Assembly (NCBI GenBank): GCA_900660155.1
Contig: CABFPE010000540.1
Location: 468,196 to 526,770, forward strand
Length of the DNA stretch: 58,575 nt
Source of the DNA: Hofstenia miamia
Lineage: Eukaryota; Xenacoelomorpha; Acoela; Hofsteniidae
Direction of reading: 5' to 3'
The position numbers were made by a program, and so were the translations under genes. The stretch's first letter is position 1. Every line of letters starts with the position of its first letter. The notes beneath the pieces are model-generated. The model saw only the letters and a program-made list of their open reading frames with translations, did not search any database and was not told the DNA's origin. Positions 10,161 through 22,933 of the stretch are shown piece by piece.

Positions 10161-10656
10161 TTAGCCCTATTTCCACTAGGATTTTTCAAAATTTGTGATA
10201 ACTTCAACAAAAAATTTAAAATCTAAAACACCACAAGATAGAGAATTGTCTTCTCTTTCTTTTTCGACTTAAATTCTTAACCTGGCTTTCTCCCATCCTA
10301 CCCCTGACGGTTGGGCACGGCGCGTCTGGACGGGACTCACGCAGATTGTCTTCAGAAAACAAAATACTTCGGGGTAGCTGTTGTTCCCATGAGCATTAGA
10401 CCGCCTCATTGTCTGACCACTAAGTATGGAATTAATTTGAATATTTTTACAAAAAACAAATTTACCAATGAAAAATAATTCTTATATGCATGTAATTCAA
10501 GCATGTTTTAGCCCATATCTTCATCATTGCATGAGTGCCCCTACCCCATGGATGTGTCCATATAAAAAGCTTTCAATATTTCTTAATAGGTTTGGATAAA
10601 ATTGTTCACAAATGCGGAGAAATCAGTTTGTTGCTTAAAAGTAGAAAAAGGGTTAA
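10161..10656. mobile_element. piggyBac-type MITE, family 1, copy 1
   Basis: The left end reads TTAGCCCTATTTCCACTAGG and the right end reads AAAAAGGGTTAA, giving TTA(A/G)CCCT-type inverted ends next to a TTAA-like site, as in piggyBac elements. The sequence after the left end (GGATTTTTCAAAATTTGTGAT) recurs at 21,870 and 44,130. The right part (CCCATATCTTCATCATTGCATGAG) recurs at about 46,410. A GC-richer middle (10,270-10,430) has no open frame. It is non-autonomous and shares its ends with the piggyBac pseudogene copy at 44,117-46,546. Confidence 0.65.
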
Positions 10657-10805
10657 GAACATCATTTTTATATAATTGCACGAATTTGTAATCCAAAGCT
10701 GATTTTCGTTTCATTGATTTTTAAATTTGTCTCTAAGTATTTTAATATCAAATACAAAATTTGAAAAACAGGTTTTTACTCCGTGTATTTTAAGGAATTT
10801 ATAAT

Positions 10806-10854
<49 letters not shown>

Positions 10855-11630
10855 GATAAGTTCTTGGTGAGCTTAAGAAATGTCGACATAGTTTTGACAC
10901 AGGATTCATCTGGAAGTAAAGTGCTTAGTTCTGTAAGAATCTTTCCTTGAAACGCCTAGTACTGAAAAATATTGATTATATCACATTTAGTTTCATAGGA
11001 GTGCCAGAAACATTCCTAATGTAGCATGTAAGCATTAAGTGTTCATCCAATTCCTTACTAGGACAAATCAAAAATGGAAAATTATTCAAAATATCACCAA
11101 ACAAAAAAGAAATATTTCAAGTAATATTAATATGATTAATGGGGCAATTAATTTCCTTCACAAATATAAATTCCCCGTAGCAGATTTTCGAAAGGAAGCT
11201 TTTTCTAGTTTTGTAATCTGAATAGCGCTTGTATTTCTTTCAAAGATCATTATCTCCATTGAGGTGTTAAGGAGGAATTCAAATTTCATTTTTTAAGGAA
11301 TCATAAAATTCTAACTACTAAAATTTAACAAATGAAATAGCCCTTACGAAATTATCACATGCATCCTATAAGAAATCTTTTTTATAACATATTCAAAGCA
11401 TGTGTTTTCCTAGATGCTTAGAACTAGCAGATTTTACTCACTCTATGAAAAATAATTTCCTATGCATTTCTAAGTAAATACTACACTGGTTTCCGTAATA
11501 ATTTCGAAATCTTTACTGTGATTCTAATATTTTCAATTTTGTTTCATAATAAGGAATGCATTTCTCATTTATATATTCTGATATACATGTAGCTTGCATT
11601 TACATTTTAATTATATTTAAGTGGCATGCT
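10657..11630. other. Non-coding stretch with a (TA)n microsatellite
   Basis: A pure TA run of about 40 bp lies at 10,810-10,850. The rest is A/T-rich with no convincing coding sequence. Confidence 0.5.
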
Positions 11631-11631
11631 T

Positions 11632-14170
11632 TATAATAATAATAATAATAATAAGAGTCAGAGCAAATTTATTGCGCATTATATGTATACAATATCTACA
11701 AACTAACACATGACAAAAGAAAATAAACATGAACAAATTACTACAAATTAATATGTACAATATATAATAATATAGTCAATGTTTGAGTGGATGTTTGTGT
11801 AGGTGCTCAATGTTGAATGTATGTTTCAAATGCATGAAGTGTATTACCGTCCCCTAATGTATACTGCTTTATTAGAAGAAATTGTTTCAATTTTTTTCTA
11901 AACTTTTTATAGTTTTTTTCTATTCGCGTTTCATAATCTAAATTATTCCACAATTTAATTGATATGTGATGGAAGCCATTATAATTTTTATCTAAACTAA
12001 AAAATTTTTGCGATCGCTCATTTAATTTAATATAGTCATTAAGGAAAAGGAGAGATGTTTGTAGAGATTTGAATTTAAATAAGATAGATAGCATATGCAT
12101 ATGAATTTGATAGAACGGAGATAATATTTTATATTTATTACGATATACTGATGCTTCGTCATGCTTTTGTGCAAAGTTTAGAGTTTTTATACACCAATTA
12201 AATGTCTTTGATAGAAGCATACGATGTTTCGAATTTAGGTTAGTTAAAAGAAAAGAACAGTATTGAAAATGAAACAAACAGAAAGCATGCATCAGTTGTT
12301 TATGATAATTGCTTGATATTAGATTGTGTAAGTGATAAAGATATCTAATGCCTGCAGTCATTTTTTGAATCTTATTCAGTAGAAATTTTTCAAATTTTAA
12401 TTCATTATCCATCTCAACTCCTAAATAGCTGACTGAATCACTTTGCTTTATTGACTCATTATTTATCTTTAGTTCTATATCATTAATTAGATTTCTTTGT
12501 GCCTTCGGTGAAAAAATTATAAATTGAGTTTTTTCAATATTTAGTTTCAGTTGATTAATAGTAAAATAATTGTTTAATTTTTCTATATCTGTTTGGAGGT
12601 TTTTTGTAGCATCAAAAGCATTTTTTGCAGTACTTATTAGGCATGTGTCGTCGGCATATTGGTAGATGTCGCTGTGTTTAACATGTTTTATTATATCATT
12701 TACAAAAATTGCAAATAAAATAGGGCCAAGTACAGTACCTTGGGGCACCCCACGGTCGGTTGTAACATAACTTGATTTTTTACTGTTTAATATTACACGC
12801 TGCTGTCTATTTTTTAAGAAGTTCATAATTAAATTAATTGAGTTAACACCAAAATTATAATTTATAAGCTTGTCTTGCAAGATATCGAAATTCATTGAAT
12901 TGAATGCCTTACTTAAATCTAGTAATGCTACACAACTGCACTTATTATGAGATATATTAGACTTAATTTGTTGCGTGATCGATAAAATTGCGTCCTGGGT
13001 GCTATGCCCAGCACGAAAACCAAATTGCTTATTCGATAGGATGTTTTCAGATTTTAGGAATGCGTTTATTTGAATATACAACAGTTTTTCAAAGAGTTTG
13101 CTAAAAGGATGTGTAATACAAATGGGTCTATAATTTTTTGCGTTTAGGTTGTCACCTTTTTTATATATAGGAGTTATATCCGATTTTTTTAGTAAGTCTG
13201 GAAATTCACAATCAATAATACATTGATTAAATGCGACTAATAATTGTTCTCCAAAAATAGGAAAAAAACGTTTAATAATAAAAAATGGGAGATTATAAGA
13301 AGCGGTTGATTTGTTGGTATCAAGTTTTTTAACAATGTTTTCTAATTCATTGATTGTAGCAAGTCTAAAGGAAAATTGTTTTGATTGTTTGAGATTATCA
13401 GAATTTTGTTTTTTCTTATAGGATGGGAAATTGAAATTTCCAAGTTCTTTGAATGTTGAATTTAAAAGATTTAGTATTTGAGTTTTGTCTGTAACGGTAG
13501 TATTATTGATGTTTAATTCATTTATTTCGGATGAAAGACCTTTAGATTTTCCGATAAATTTATGGATGTATCGCCATTTTTCTCGAGTAGAATTTAATTG
13601 GTTAAAGAATTTTTGCCGAGCTTTAGTTAAATTTTTTGTTCTTAATTGCTTAATGACTTTCTTTGATTTTTCGTAATTGGTCCAATTAGTCTTTGTCGGC
13701 TCGGATTTCGCAAGATCAAATAATTCTCGTTTAATTGATACTAGTTCATGGACTTGATTATCGTCGGTGTTTGAAAAGGGAAATTTAATTGTTTTAATCT
13801 TAACCCGTCGTTTCTTAATTGGGGCAACAGTGTTTAATGCTTTGTAGATTTCTTTTGCAATGTAATTAACCATTTGAGGTCCAGAATTTAATATGTAAAT
13901 ATAGTTAAATGGGATGTTTTTTAGGGCCTTTTCCATTTTTTCGTCTGAGTAAGATAAATAGTCTCTTGCATTTATGGTTTTAAATTGCTTGCTTTTAGTA
14001 GTTTTGTTACTAATATATGTACACAGTGCATGATCACTAAATGATTCAAACATTAAAGATTTGAAAGAAACTTCAGAATTAGTAAAAAAGTAATCAATTA
14101 AATTGTTCATGCGAGTTGGACAAACCGTATTTATACAATGAAGATTACAAGTAGCACACAATTCATTTAT
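11632..14170 (-). mobile_element. LINE (APE-type, CR1/Jockey-like), 5'-truncated, ORF2 largely intact
   Basis: The minus strand carries one open frame of 784 codons (14,161 to 11,807). It begins in the end of an APE endonuclease (SDHALC, about residues 42-47). A linker follows, then a full reverse transcriptase with FGFRAGHSTQDA (about 380), ALLDLSKAF, GVPQGTVLGPILFAIF (about 470) and the catalytic YADDT (about 503). The C-terminal region common to CR1/Jockey-like LINEs follows. About 150 bases of 3' untranslated sequence end in (TAA)n at 11,632-11,654. The endonuclease core is missing, so this copy is 5'-truncated. The long uninterrupted frame makes it the youngest LINE in the window. Its 5' end abuts the (TAA)n tail of a sister copy. 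Confidence 0.9.
11807..14161 (-). CDS. LINE ORF2 protein: endonuclease C-end, reverse transcriptase, C-terminal domain
   Basis: This is the coding part of the LINE above. The protein makes cDNA at a nicked target by target-primed reverse transcription. Visible parts are the end of the APE domain (SDH), the RT palm with DLSKAF and YADD, and a basic C-terminal region rich in Lys and Asn. The Met at 14,161 is simply the first one in the retained part and is not the true ORF2 start; a full protein would be several hundred residues longer at its N-terminus. No stop or frameshift interrupts the retained region. Confidence 0.9.
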   Translation of the reverse strand: MCATCNLHCINTVCPTRMNNLIDYFFTNSEVSFKSLMFESFSDHALCTYISNKTTKSKQFKTINARDYLSYSDEKMEKALKNIPFNYIYILNSGPQMVNYIAKEIYKALNTVAPIKKRRVKIKTIKFPFSNTDDNQVHELVSIKRELFDLAKSEPTKTNWTNYEKSKKVIKQLRTKNLTKARQKFFNQLNSTREKWRYIHKFIGKSKGLSSEINELNINNTTVTDKTQILNLLNSTFKELGNFNFPSYKKKQNSDNLKQSKQFSFRLATINELENIVKKLDTNKSTASYNLPFFIIKRFFPIFGEQLLVAFNQCIIDCEFPDLLKKSDITPIYKKGDNLNAKNYRPICITHPFSKLFEKLLYIQINAFLKSENILSNKQFGFRAGHSTQDAILSITQQIKSNISHNKCSCVALLDLSKAFNSMNFDILQDKLINYNFGVNSINLIMNFLKNRQQRVILNSKKSSYVTTDRGVPQGTVLGPILFAIFVNDIIKHVKHSDIYQYADDTCLISTAKNAFDATKNLQTDIEKLNNYFTINQLKLNIEKTQFIIFSPKAQRNLINDIELKINNESIKQSDSVSYLGVEMDNELKFEKFLLNKIQKMTAGIRYLYHLHNLISSNYHKQLMHAFCLFHFQYCSFLLTNLNSKHRMLLSKTFNWCIKTLNFAQKHDEASVYRNKYKILSPFYQIHMHMLSILFKFKSLQTSLLFLNDYIKLNERSQKFFSLDKNYNGFHHISIKLWNNLDYETRIEKNYKKFRKKLKQFLLIKQYTLGDGNTLHAFETYIQH

Positions 14171-14181
14171 AGAATTTCGTT

Positions 14182-14182
14182 C

Positions 14183-14227
<45 letters not shown>

Positions 14228-14955
14228 TAAGAGTCAAAGCAAATTTATTGCTCAATGTATACAAAAAATCTAGAAACTAACACATGACAAAAAAATAAAA
14301 TATAAACACGTAATTAACTACAAATTAATATGTACAATATATAATAATATAATCAATGTTTGTGTAGGTGCTCAATGTTGGAGGTGTTTTTCCAATGCAT
14401 GAAGTGTATTATCGTCCCTAATGTATATTGTTTTATTAGAAAAATTTTTTAAAATTTTTTTTCTAAACTTTTTATAGTTTTTTTCTAGTCGCGTTACATA
14501 ATCTAAATTATTCCACAATTTAATTGATATGTGCTGAAAGGCATTAGAATTTTTATCTAAAGACAGAAATTTTTGCGATCGCTCATTTAATTTAATATAG
14601 TCATTAAGGAAAAGGAGAGATGTTTGTAGAGATTTGAATTTAAATAAGATAGATAGCATATGCAGATGAATTTGGTAGAACGGAGATAATATTTTCTATT
14701 TATTACGATATACTGATGCTTCATCATGCTTTTGTGCAAAGTCAAATTAAATGTCTGTGATAGAAGCATTCGATGTTTCGAATTTAGGTTAGTTAAAAGA
14801 AAAGAACAGTATTGAAAATGAAACAAACAGAAAGCATGCATCAGTTGTTTATGATAATTGCTTGATATTAGATTGTGTAAGTGATAGAGATATCTAATGC
14901 CTGCTGTCATTTTTTGAATCTTATTCAGTAGAAATATTTCAAATTTACAATTTTT
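14182..14955 (-). mobile_element. Sister LINE 3' fragment with (TAA)n tail
   Basis: This is the 3' end of the same LINE family: 14,230-14,955 matches 11,655 to about 12,400 at about 95% identity by eye, in the same orientation, ending in a (TAA)n run at 14,182-14,230. It covers only the C-terminal part of ORF2 (ISSNYHKQLMHAFCLFHFQYC). Its frame is broken near 14,690 and by a small deletion near 14,745. It is 5'-truncated at about 14,955, where an older LINE relic begins. The younger copy at 11,632-14,170 sits in its tail. Confidence 0.85.
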
Positions 14956-14959
14956 TTAA

Positions 14960-15960
14960 TTATTTATATCAAACATTTGTACATAACAAAAAGGAATAAG
15001 AATGCTTATTGACGTTTAAAGTAAATTGTTTTTCTATAATTCCACTTGCAAATCAATATTACTTAGTTACAGACTTTATTCTTTGAATATCCAAATAATT
15101 TTTTTTCTTTCGTGATAATTCTATTTCAATTGTTTTTCTTAAATTCCTTCAAACTAGATTCTTCTTTAATTTCAGGCGATTATTTGTTCCATAGATCTAT
15201 TCAGCAGGCTTAGTTGATAAAACAGTTCGTCATGATTCTTTTTGTAAATTTAAGTTTTCTATAGCACTTGATTCTAATATGTAATTGAGATGAAAGTTCT
15301 TCTTTGCATCAAATTTTGGAAATATTTGTAATGATTTTAGTTTTTTAAATAATCTAATAGAAAAAGATTATAAATTCTACTGATATTTTGCCAGATGATA
15401 ACTAAACTCCAATTCAACATTCTTTCAAACTTATTATTTAATCTTTTAGACAAGTTTGACAAAATGACAAATACAAATATTGAGAAAGAATTTATGATTT
15501 TAGTACCATAATTTTCCATTTAATTTGTATAAAGCTTTGTAATTTACAGAGTACGTTGATCCCTTGAACCATTTTTTTATTTTTTACTAATATGTTCTTT
15601 AAATATAAATTTATTATTTAAAATAATACTTAGGCATACAATTTTATTTTCTTCTTCAGTGATTTTATTGTTTACCTGCAGGCTTAGTTTCTCATCATGT
15701 GATTTGTTTAATACCATGAACTTTGTTTTTTCAATATTTATTTTTATCAAAATATAAGATTGCTCTGTCTAATGCATTGAGTAAATCTTCCTATTTGGTT
15801 GTGTATAATAAAGTATCATCAGCATACCGCATGTATTATATTTTATATCAAATTTGATGTCATTTACATAAATTTTACATAATAGTGATCCTAATATGAA
15901 CCTTGTGAGATTCCATTGTTAGTCATCATTGAATGAAATTAAACTGTTTGCAAATTTTTT
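14960..15960 (-). mobile_element. Older LINE reverse-transcriptase relic, different family
   Basis: Minus-strand frames near 15,690-15,930 carry decayed RT motifs: a ...GS.LCKIYVNDIKFDIKYNT... piece, then RYADDTLLYTT, then a KINIEKTKFMVLNK segment, spread over several frames. The stretch to about 15,000 is too decayed to read well. It is a separate and older LINE from the two copies beside it. Frameshifts fall around the YADD motif and after it. Confidence 0.65.
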
Positions 15961-18900
15961 ATATAACTAAAAATTTTAAAAACAATACAAAATGATAATT
16001 CCAAATCTACAAAACTCTGACTTCTGCACTACGTGTTGGATTGAGCTTGGCTATCTGAATTTGATTCGGACTTTGAAACATCGTTGGCTAAATTTCCAGA
16101 GTTAATAGTTTATATGTAAGAAACTAGTGAAGTTCTATCATATACTATCAATACTAAATCAAAGTACTATTTAAATATAAAATACTAAGATTTCAGAATT
16201 TCAGATTAAAAACTATGCAAATATAAAAAATACATCAAGCAAGGTCAAGTTGTTAACCATTATTCATACAAAATACTGATTAGTAGACCTTTCATATAAT
16301 ATAATAAATTCTGCTGGCCAATCGTAACCTTTTCAATGTAATAAAATGGTTGTATAACATCCATTTTGTAATTCACCTTTTCATAACGTCCAAATGTGAG
16401 TGCTCTCTGGAACAGAAACACTTTCATAACAGCAGGTTGGCATTGTGAACATTAAATTTTATTAATGTTTGCTTTTCAAATTTATGTACACGGATTTTTA
16501 ATTACAATTATATTTTGTGACAATAATTTTTTGTATCTTCCCTGCTCTTATAACGATAAACGAAATGAAAACTAGGTCCCCAGGAAGTTTATATCAACGA
16601 TTTTTTATATCGAGCATGTTTGATGTCTTGTATGACGTTATAACGCCATGCTACTGCAATGCATTGAATTTAAATTTCTGCTACAAAGGCAGTATTGGAT
16701 AGAGTGGGAACGGGTCTTACCAGTTTATGTTGGGATTTTAGCAACCCTGTAGATTTTCATGCCCTGAACAAAATCGGTACTTTACTACAAATTTTACCTA
16801 GTTTACTTGCTCCGTTCTTGCACGAACAGCTTAGATTCCTATAGCATAATACATAAATAAATTAATATTCTATTTTTTTCATATATCAAACATTAAAACC
16901 TACCTTTAAAATATATGCATAATAAATCAGTCATGTCTGATTATTTACAACTCACAAATTAGAAAATGTTTTTCTTAAACTTCATGATAAAATTAGTTTG
17001 TGATTTTTAAGACCCAGAGAGAATAATGCATGTATGTACTGCTTGTAGTATTGTATTTTGTGTCTGATGATAATATAGAAAATAAGCATTTTTGAGAAGC
17101 TAAAATCACTTCAGAATTAGGATTGCAAACTTGTGGTATTGACAGATTTCTAATGGACCGTGAGACATTCCATGGGAAATTTAAATTGACATCCCCTGGG
17201 AAGTAGGCATTTCTTACAGAAAATTACTGTTCTATGGATTGATGGGGATCTCGTGCCACAAATCTCAGCCAGCCCGAGCAATGAATGAAAATTTCCGCCC
17301 CATCGAACAAGTTTGAAAACAGTTGAAAACACAAATTTTTCTTTTATTCAAGTCATGCTTAGCATTCAGAAGACATATCATACAGGCACATAAAAGATGG
17401 ATGAACAAACAAATAGTGTATAGCACAATAGAAAGTACTCATAGGATGGACTTGGTAGGTTCCAAAAAATCATGTTTCACAGAAAGCCTGCGCATTGTAA
17501 ATCAAGTAATGAGGGTTATTTAAAATAGTATATTTTCTGTAATATTGAATTCAATTTTGCACTAAAATATGGTTTGATGTCTGCGTTCATTCTTGTTCTA
17601 ATGCTGAAAGCTGTCATAAATGCTATGAGTCTTTGATGTGAAAAGGGAATATGCAGGTGATGATTTCCAATGTATTATTTTATTGTCAGTTTTGAACAGC
17701 GAAAATTCTGGTAAATGTCCAGTCAATTCAAGGTTTTCCTAAGACAGGAAGTGGATGATTAATTCGGTAAATATTCCGTCACAACAGGTTTCCACTCACA
17801 TGATGAAAAATACAATTTTTACAGGAAACACCAAATTAATGATTAATTCCTAAAATACATACATTACTCATAAAAGCGGACTATATGCGGAAAAAAATTA
17901 TTACACAGAACATAGAAAGTATTATTTTTATAATTGATATGGTAAAATGTGGATCCCGGATTGGTAACTTTTACTTTCGACCAGGCATAGTTCTGATGAT
18001 TTTTAGAAAAAGTATTATTTTGCATCAATGCTTTTAAAAGTCATTGCACCTTTTCAATCACAGAGTCCTTAAATTTCCAAAGCGATCTCATGACAAACTA
18101 TATTTCCTAATGCTAATCATTTACAGTGGTATACTCAAGGGGATATGGCGGAATGTTCCCCATGCCGGTTTTTCAACATTGCTTTTGACTGATGAAATCA
18201 AAAAAAAACTTTTGTAAAAAATGTTTTGAAACTGAGAAGTTCACGCTCAGAAAACCATACGTACGATCCTGATTTATCATGTTACAACTAAGTTACATGT
18301 TAGGTATTAAGCAGATCTTTATTCCTTATTCATAAAAGAAAATTAGTAAACAAATAAATATATTTAATTATTATTAAGCTATTTAGTATGACATCGCCAT
18401 TTTCTATATTGTTAGAATAATGGTAAGCTAGACTAGCGTTGCACACTTGAAGGCATTCGAAATTCGATGCAACACAATTATGTTAATAAGCTTCTTCTGT
18501 AGACATTGCTGAAAATGAGCTTAAAAAATATACATTATTAAAATGCCACAGAGATTTATTGCCTTAAATGCGTCAATTCCACCATTTGATGTAATTTAAT
18601 CACCATACAGTCAGCTTTTTCCATAAATTCCATTTTGGAAGCATTCTATAATGTTTCAGAGTGTGATCTGAATTTAAGAACTTCGTTGTGCTTACAAAAA
18701 AGGTAATGAAGTTAATTATATATCATTTTCATGGTCGTCCGCAAAAACGTGGTTTGTGGTGGTAATATCTCTAAAATGCTGATATCCATAAATATATAAC
18801 CTAACCAAGATATCACTCAATGCAGAGGCGATTTGCACAATTCAGCAACCCTCAAAATTACCTAAACTTAAAATGGAAGGAGTGGTGGGGTGCACAGACT

Positions 18901-21848
18901 ACAGTACATATCAGTGTTCTGTAAAACCTTAATAATAACTGCATAAGTATTGGTTAAGAAAGCCGAGGAAAATATGATTTCTATAAAATTTCTGAACATT
19001 ATGGTTTCTGAATATGAATATTTTTGAACTTGCAAAGTAATACATTTTTTACTTAAAACTAGTAGAGCCAAATAGTCAGAATGATCGTCAATGTAGTTGA
19101 TTATTTATGAAATTTCGTTTTCTTCATCAGTTTGAAGTTTCCCTTTTATAGTTGGGAGCGCAATCAATAGACTGCATAATAGTTGTAATTGAAATTCCAA
19201 TGCTCTATTATATTGCATGAGAAATTAACAAATATTTAAAATTGAAATCAATAATATTGTAGGTTAAGTTTCCATTAATGTATTAACAATGCCCAGACAA
19301 CTTGTTTATTTGAGAAACGCTTTGGAAAGTTGATAAAAGGAACTTAATTTCTATTATGTGCGTAGGTAGATAGTAAATCACTTAAAGAGTTATTTGCCTT
19401 TTTTCCTTCGATTACTTACTAAATATTAGCTTTGGTTAGTAAATTATTGCTTCCGAAATTAACGTTGTGCTTAAAGATTATGGTACAATTATTACGAAAT
19501 ATCCGCTGTTTGAAATTCTTTTGAAATTGTTTCCATAATGTTTCGTCTGATATGCAAAATTAGAAAGACTTTTCACCAGGCACTAGAAAAAATATGTTGT
19601 TCTACACTACATCACAAAAATACACCATGTAATGGTGCATCTTTTTGGACTGCTTTGCAATATTGATGCAATCATCTTTCCATTTTCACTAAGCGTATGG
19701 AAAGACCTCACTATGATTAAAGCACGTAGCAAGAGAAGGAAATCAAGCTGCCAATATTACGTGCGCTGGAAATCATAAATATAGTACTTTTTGGGACTCC
19801 CAACTTGTATGACCACTTCAATTCGTTCAATGATGGAGCGGGTAGGAAATATAATGGAATACCCCAGAATAATCTAGTTTCAATTTTAACAATGTAATAT
19901 AGTTGTCTAATTGCAAAAAATAGAAAACTCTAAATCATCATGTATTACACATCTTTAAAAATCATGTAGTTTTTGCCACGCCAGTTCCTTCCAAACTGGT
20001 CACAACGTTTCTATTTGGTCCCTCTCAGTCGAGGACTCAGACAGCATTTCAATTTTTAGATAGATAACTTTGGAATTGATAATAATAATAATTTTAGTTT
20101 TTCCTGACAAATGTAACAAATAAAATAAAGAATTCGCTCTGCCCTCTATTTGGTAAGACTTCAGCTGTAATAAAACAGTATGATAACTAAGCTTTTGTGA
20201 TATTGTAAATTCGAGTCACTTTACAATAAATCCTACATTACCAATTTGAAAATAGCCTTGTAGTTAACAAAAGTTTATTATTGTCCGTACATTATATCAA
20301 GCATATTACTGCATACATGCGCACATTCAGTGGGAAGCTTAAATGATTTTGGTATTAAAAATGCTTCAATTTAGAGCACATTTAAAATTTGTTGTGATTA
20401 ACATTGCAAGCTTAGTTCACTTGCACTGTGTTCCACGTAAAATTTTTATTGCACAACTTTCGATTTATACAAAGAATTATATTATAGCAAGGAATCAGGG
20501 AAATAGTCCAGCAAGAGGCATGAAATAATGCACTGAATTTCTTCAGGTGCGCAACAGAAGTGCAGAACTAGAGCAACTATTTGATTTCGAATAGAAAAAA
20601 TTTCATGTTGACGTGCTATAGGCAAACACTCAAAGATTTTCCGCAAATGCGCAAGCCTTTATCCTGACAAATTTCACAGCTTTGCAAGAAGTTGCTTTTG
20701 AATATTTATTTCGCAGTAAACAAAAAAAATTTGCAATTCAAATATTAGTTTAATTGCTTTTTTGGGATACTAAATAAAGAATTAAAATTGTCTGATTTCA
20801 GCTGTGGAATTATAAATGTCAATATTAGGTAAATATTGGATGAAAACATTAGCTTACAAAATAGACATTTGAGATAGCTATTAAGAGTAAGAAATTGCAA
20901 CGGCGCAACTACAGAAAACTAAAAAATATTTTATAGACTTCAAACTGCATAGAAAAAGATTTATTATGAAACTTTATGAAGATCAAACTGTAAGAACACT
21001 GCATTGATGTTCTGTCAAAAAATGTCAATGGTCATTTTTTAAGTCAGCGCTTAATTGTGATTAGCGTTCCAGATAGCATCATTTATGTATAAAACTGGAG
21101 ATTTCTTTGAATGTGTGCATGATACTATTACAAAGTTAAAGAAGAAGTTGATGCTATTGGGATTTTTTAAGATTTGTATCGGATCGGATGCTTTCTTCGG
21201 ATGAGATCTGCTTGAAATCATCAGATTTTATCAGGAAGTTAACTATGTGATAAAGAGTGTCGAACTACAACTTTGTTCTGTTTTATGTGCGGATGTTTGC
21301 TAGCTTAATGTAAATGAATTTACTGTCTTAAACTAGATGAAAAAAATCTAAGAAAAATTAATTCAACCAATAATAGCATTTAAAAATTAATTGTATGCGA
21401 AAACTAATTGATGACCTTTAGTGCTGATCATATTGGACACCAAATGATGTAATTGTTTATTGCAGCATGATAATTAGTTTTAATTACATTTACTCTTTTC
21501 AAATTTGACTGAAAGTTTACTTACAATTTGACTTAATTTTGCGCTTGACTTCAGCACTGCGCTAAGTCTGAATTACAACTTACATTTTTAATTATTGTTT
21601 TCGAGAGTGGAATTAAGTTTTACACTTTTGATTTATATCTAAAAAGTGCTGCATGGGACATTTGAATAGCATTTCCTTTAGCTTAGTTGAAGGAAATAAG
21701 AACTCGTATCAGAATTCAAAATTCGAAAGTAAAGAAACATATTTGGTAGTATTAACATGACAATGAAAATATTTGTGATAAACGTTTGCAGAAAATGCTG
21801 CCTAATGTTTAGCACCAAGACTGGCCTGGTCCAAATCTACCCGTCAAT
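15961..21848. other. Long non-coding stretch, no gene supported
   Basis: Nearly 6 kb of A/T-rich sequence. A slightly GC-richer patch at 17,150-17,310 has a short minus-strand frame that I could not recognise. No splice-bounded exon, microsatellite or terminal inverted repeat stood out. It may be intron or intergenic DNA with very old repeats. Confidence 0.4.
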
Positions 21849-22933
21849 TTAACCCTATATTCAGTAAAAACTTTTCAAAATCTGTGATGTTTTCTTTAAA
21901 AATATTTAACTAGGGGTTGTTTTGTAGGTAATATAACTAAGACTACTTAAATTTACCTAATTTGCCATTATTTTTTGTAGTTTGCCTAAATTTTTGTAAT
22001 TTTAAGTTTTACCTAAGTTTACCAAATGTCTATCTGAATTTTCTAAAAATTTCTAAGAAATGAATTGTCCTTTCATTGTCTCTAAAAGAGAGAAATTCAA
22101 GAAATGTTCAAAGTCGATATTGATCTTTTGATCATACTTGCTGTTCTATCATATTGAAAATGGCAATTGAGATTTAGAAAGTTCGCGGCTTACGATGGAT
22201 ACTCTTCAAGGATCAGAGAGATCAACAAATGTACCGTATCTTATCAAGAAAAAGAGTGTTTCAATTTTCATGAAAAATAATGGGTACAGGTTTTGCATGC
22301 ACTAGCAAAGTGCCTCGGCTGGATATAACGAGCCTTTTCATTTGCTGAACTACTTGAGGCTTCATATTAGCCTTTCGGGATAAGTAATTTTCCATACGCA
22401 TGTGGACGTGGAACGCAGTTTCTCAAAGTTTAAACTGGTTTTGGGTAACAACGGGAGTGTCTTATTTTTTACAATTTGAAAGTTCATCTAATTGTGTACC
22501 TTCAATAATGATCTCTGAGGAATAAATTTTGTACTGCAAAACTATTTCTGCCTAAGGTTACCTAAGTTGACAATTCAGTGAAATTTTTCAGGGTAATCAC
22601 TAAAAATCAAGGCCTACTAATTACTCACGAAGTAATGGGCATGAAAACCCCGGACAATGTGCCTGAACGGGGCTCACATTGTCTTTCTCCTAAAAGCAAA
22701 ACATTGTTTTTAAAAAAATCCGATTTCTCATTAAAAAAATAATATTTTCATATACCTCAGGCACATGAATACTTCTTAGCATAAAACTTTATCATTACAT
22801 GGTGTACACAAACCTATGGATGTGTCCATAACAAAGGTTTTCAATATTTTTTAACAGTCTTGGATAAAATTGATAAAAAATGTGGTAAAAGCGGTTTGTT
22901 ACCTTTAAGTAACGCTAATGGATATAGGGCTAA
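21849..22933. mobile_element. piggyBac-type element, family 1, copy 2, enclosing a hAT relic
   Basis: The left end TTAACCCTATATTCAG and the right end GGATATAGGGCTAA are inverted matches at a TTAA-like site. The sequence after the left end (CTTTTCAAAATCTGTGAT) and the right part (GGATGTGTCCATA, then TTCAATATTTTTTAACAG) match copies at 10,161-10,656 and 44,117-46,546. The middle has unrelated material, including the C-terminal end of a hAT transposase near 22,400-22,530. Either the MITE received a hAT insertion that later decayed, or two ends of different copies bracket it by chance. Confidence 0.5.
22280..22560 (+). pseudogene. hAT transposase C-terminal (dimerisation) relic
   Basis: Near 22,405 the plus strand reads VDVERSFSKFKLVLGNN, the signature start of the hAT C-terminal dimerisation domain. 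After a frameshift it continues as NLKVHLIVYLQ, the usual end of that domain. Only this end is readable; the DDE core is not visible. The fragment lies inside the piggyBac-type copy 2. Confidence 0.6.

Noticed and set aside
17150-17332. 60-codon minus-strand frame in a slightly GC-richer patch
   Set aside because: No recognisable domain, no splice signals that define an exon.
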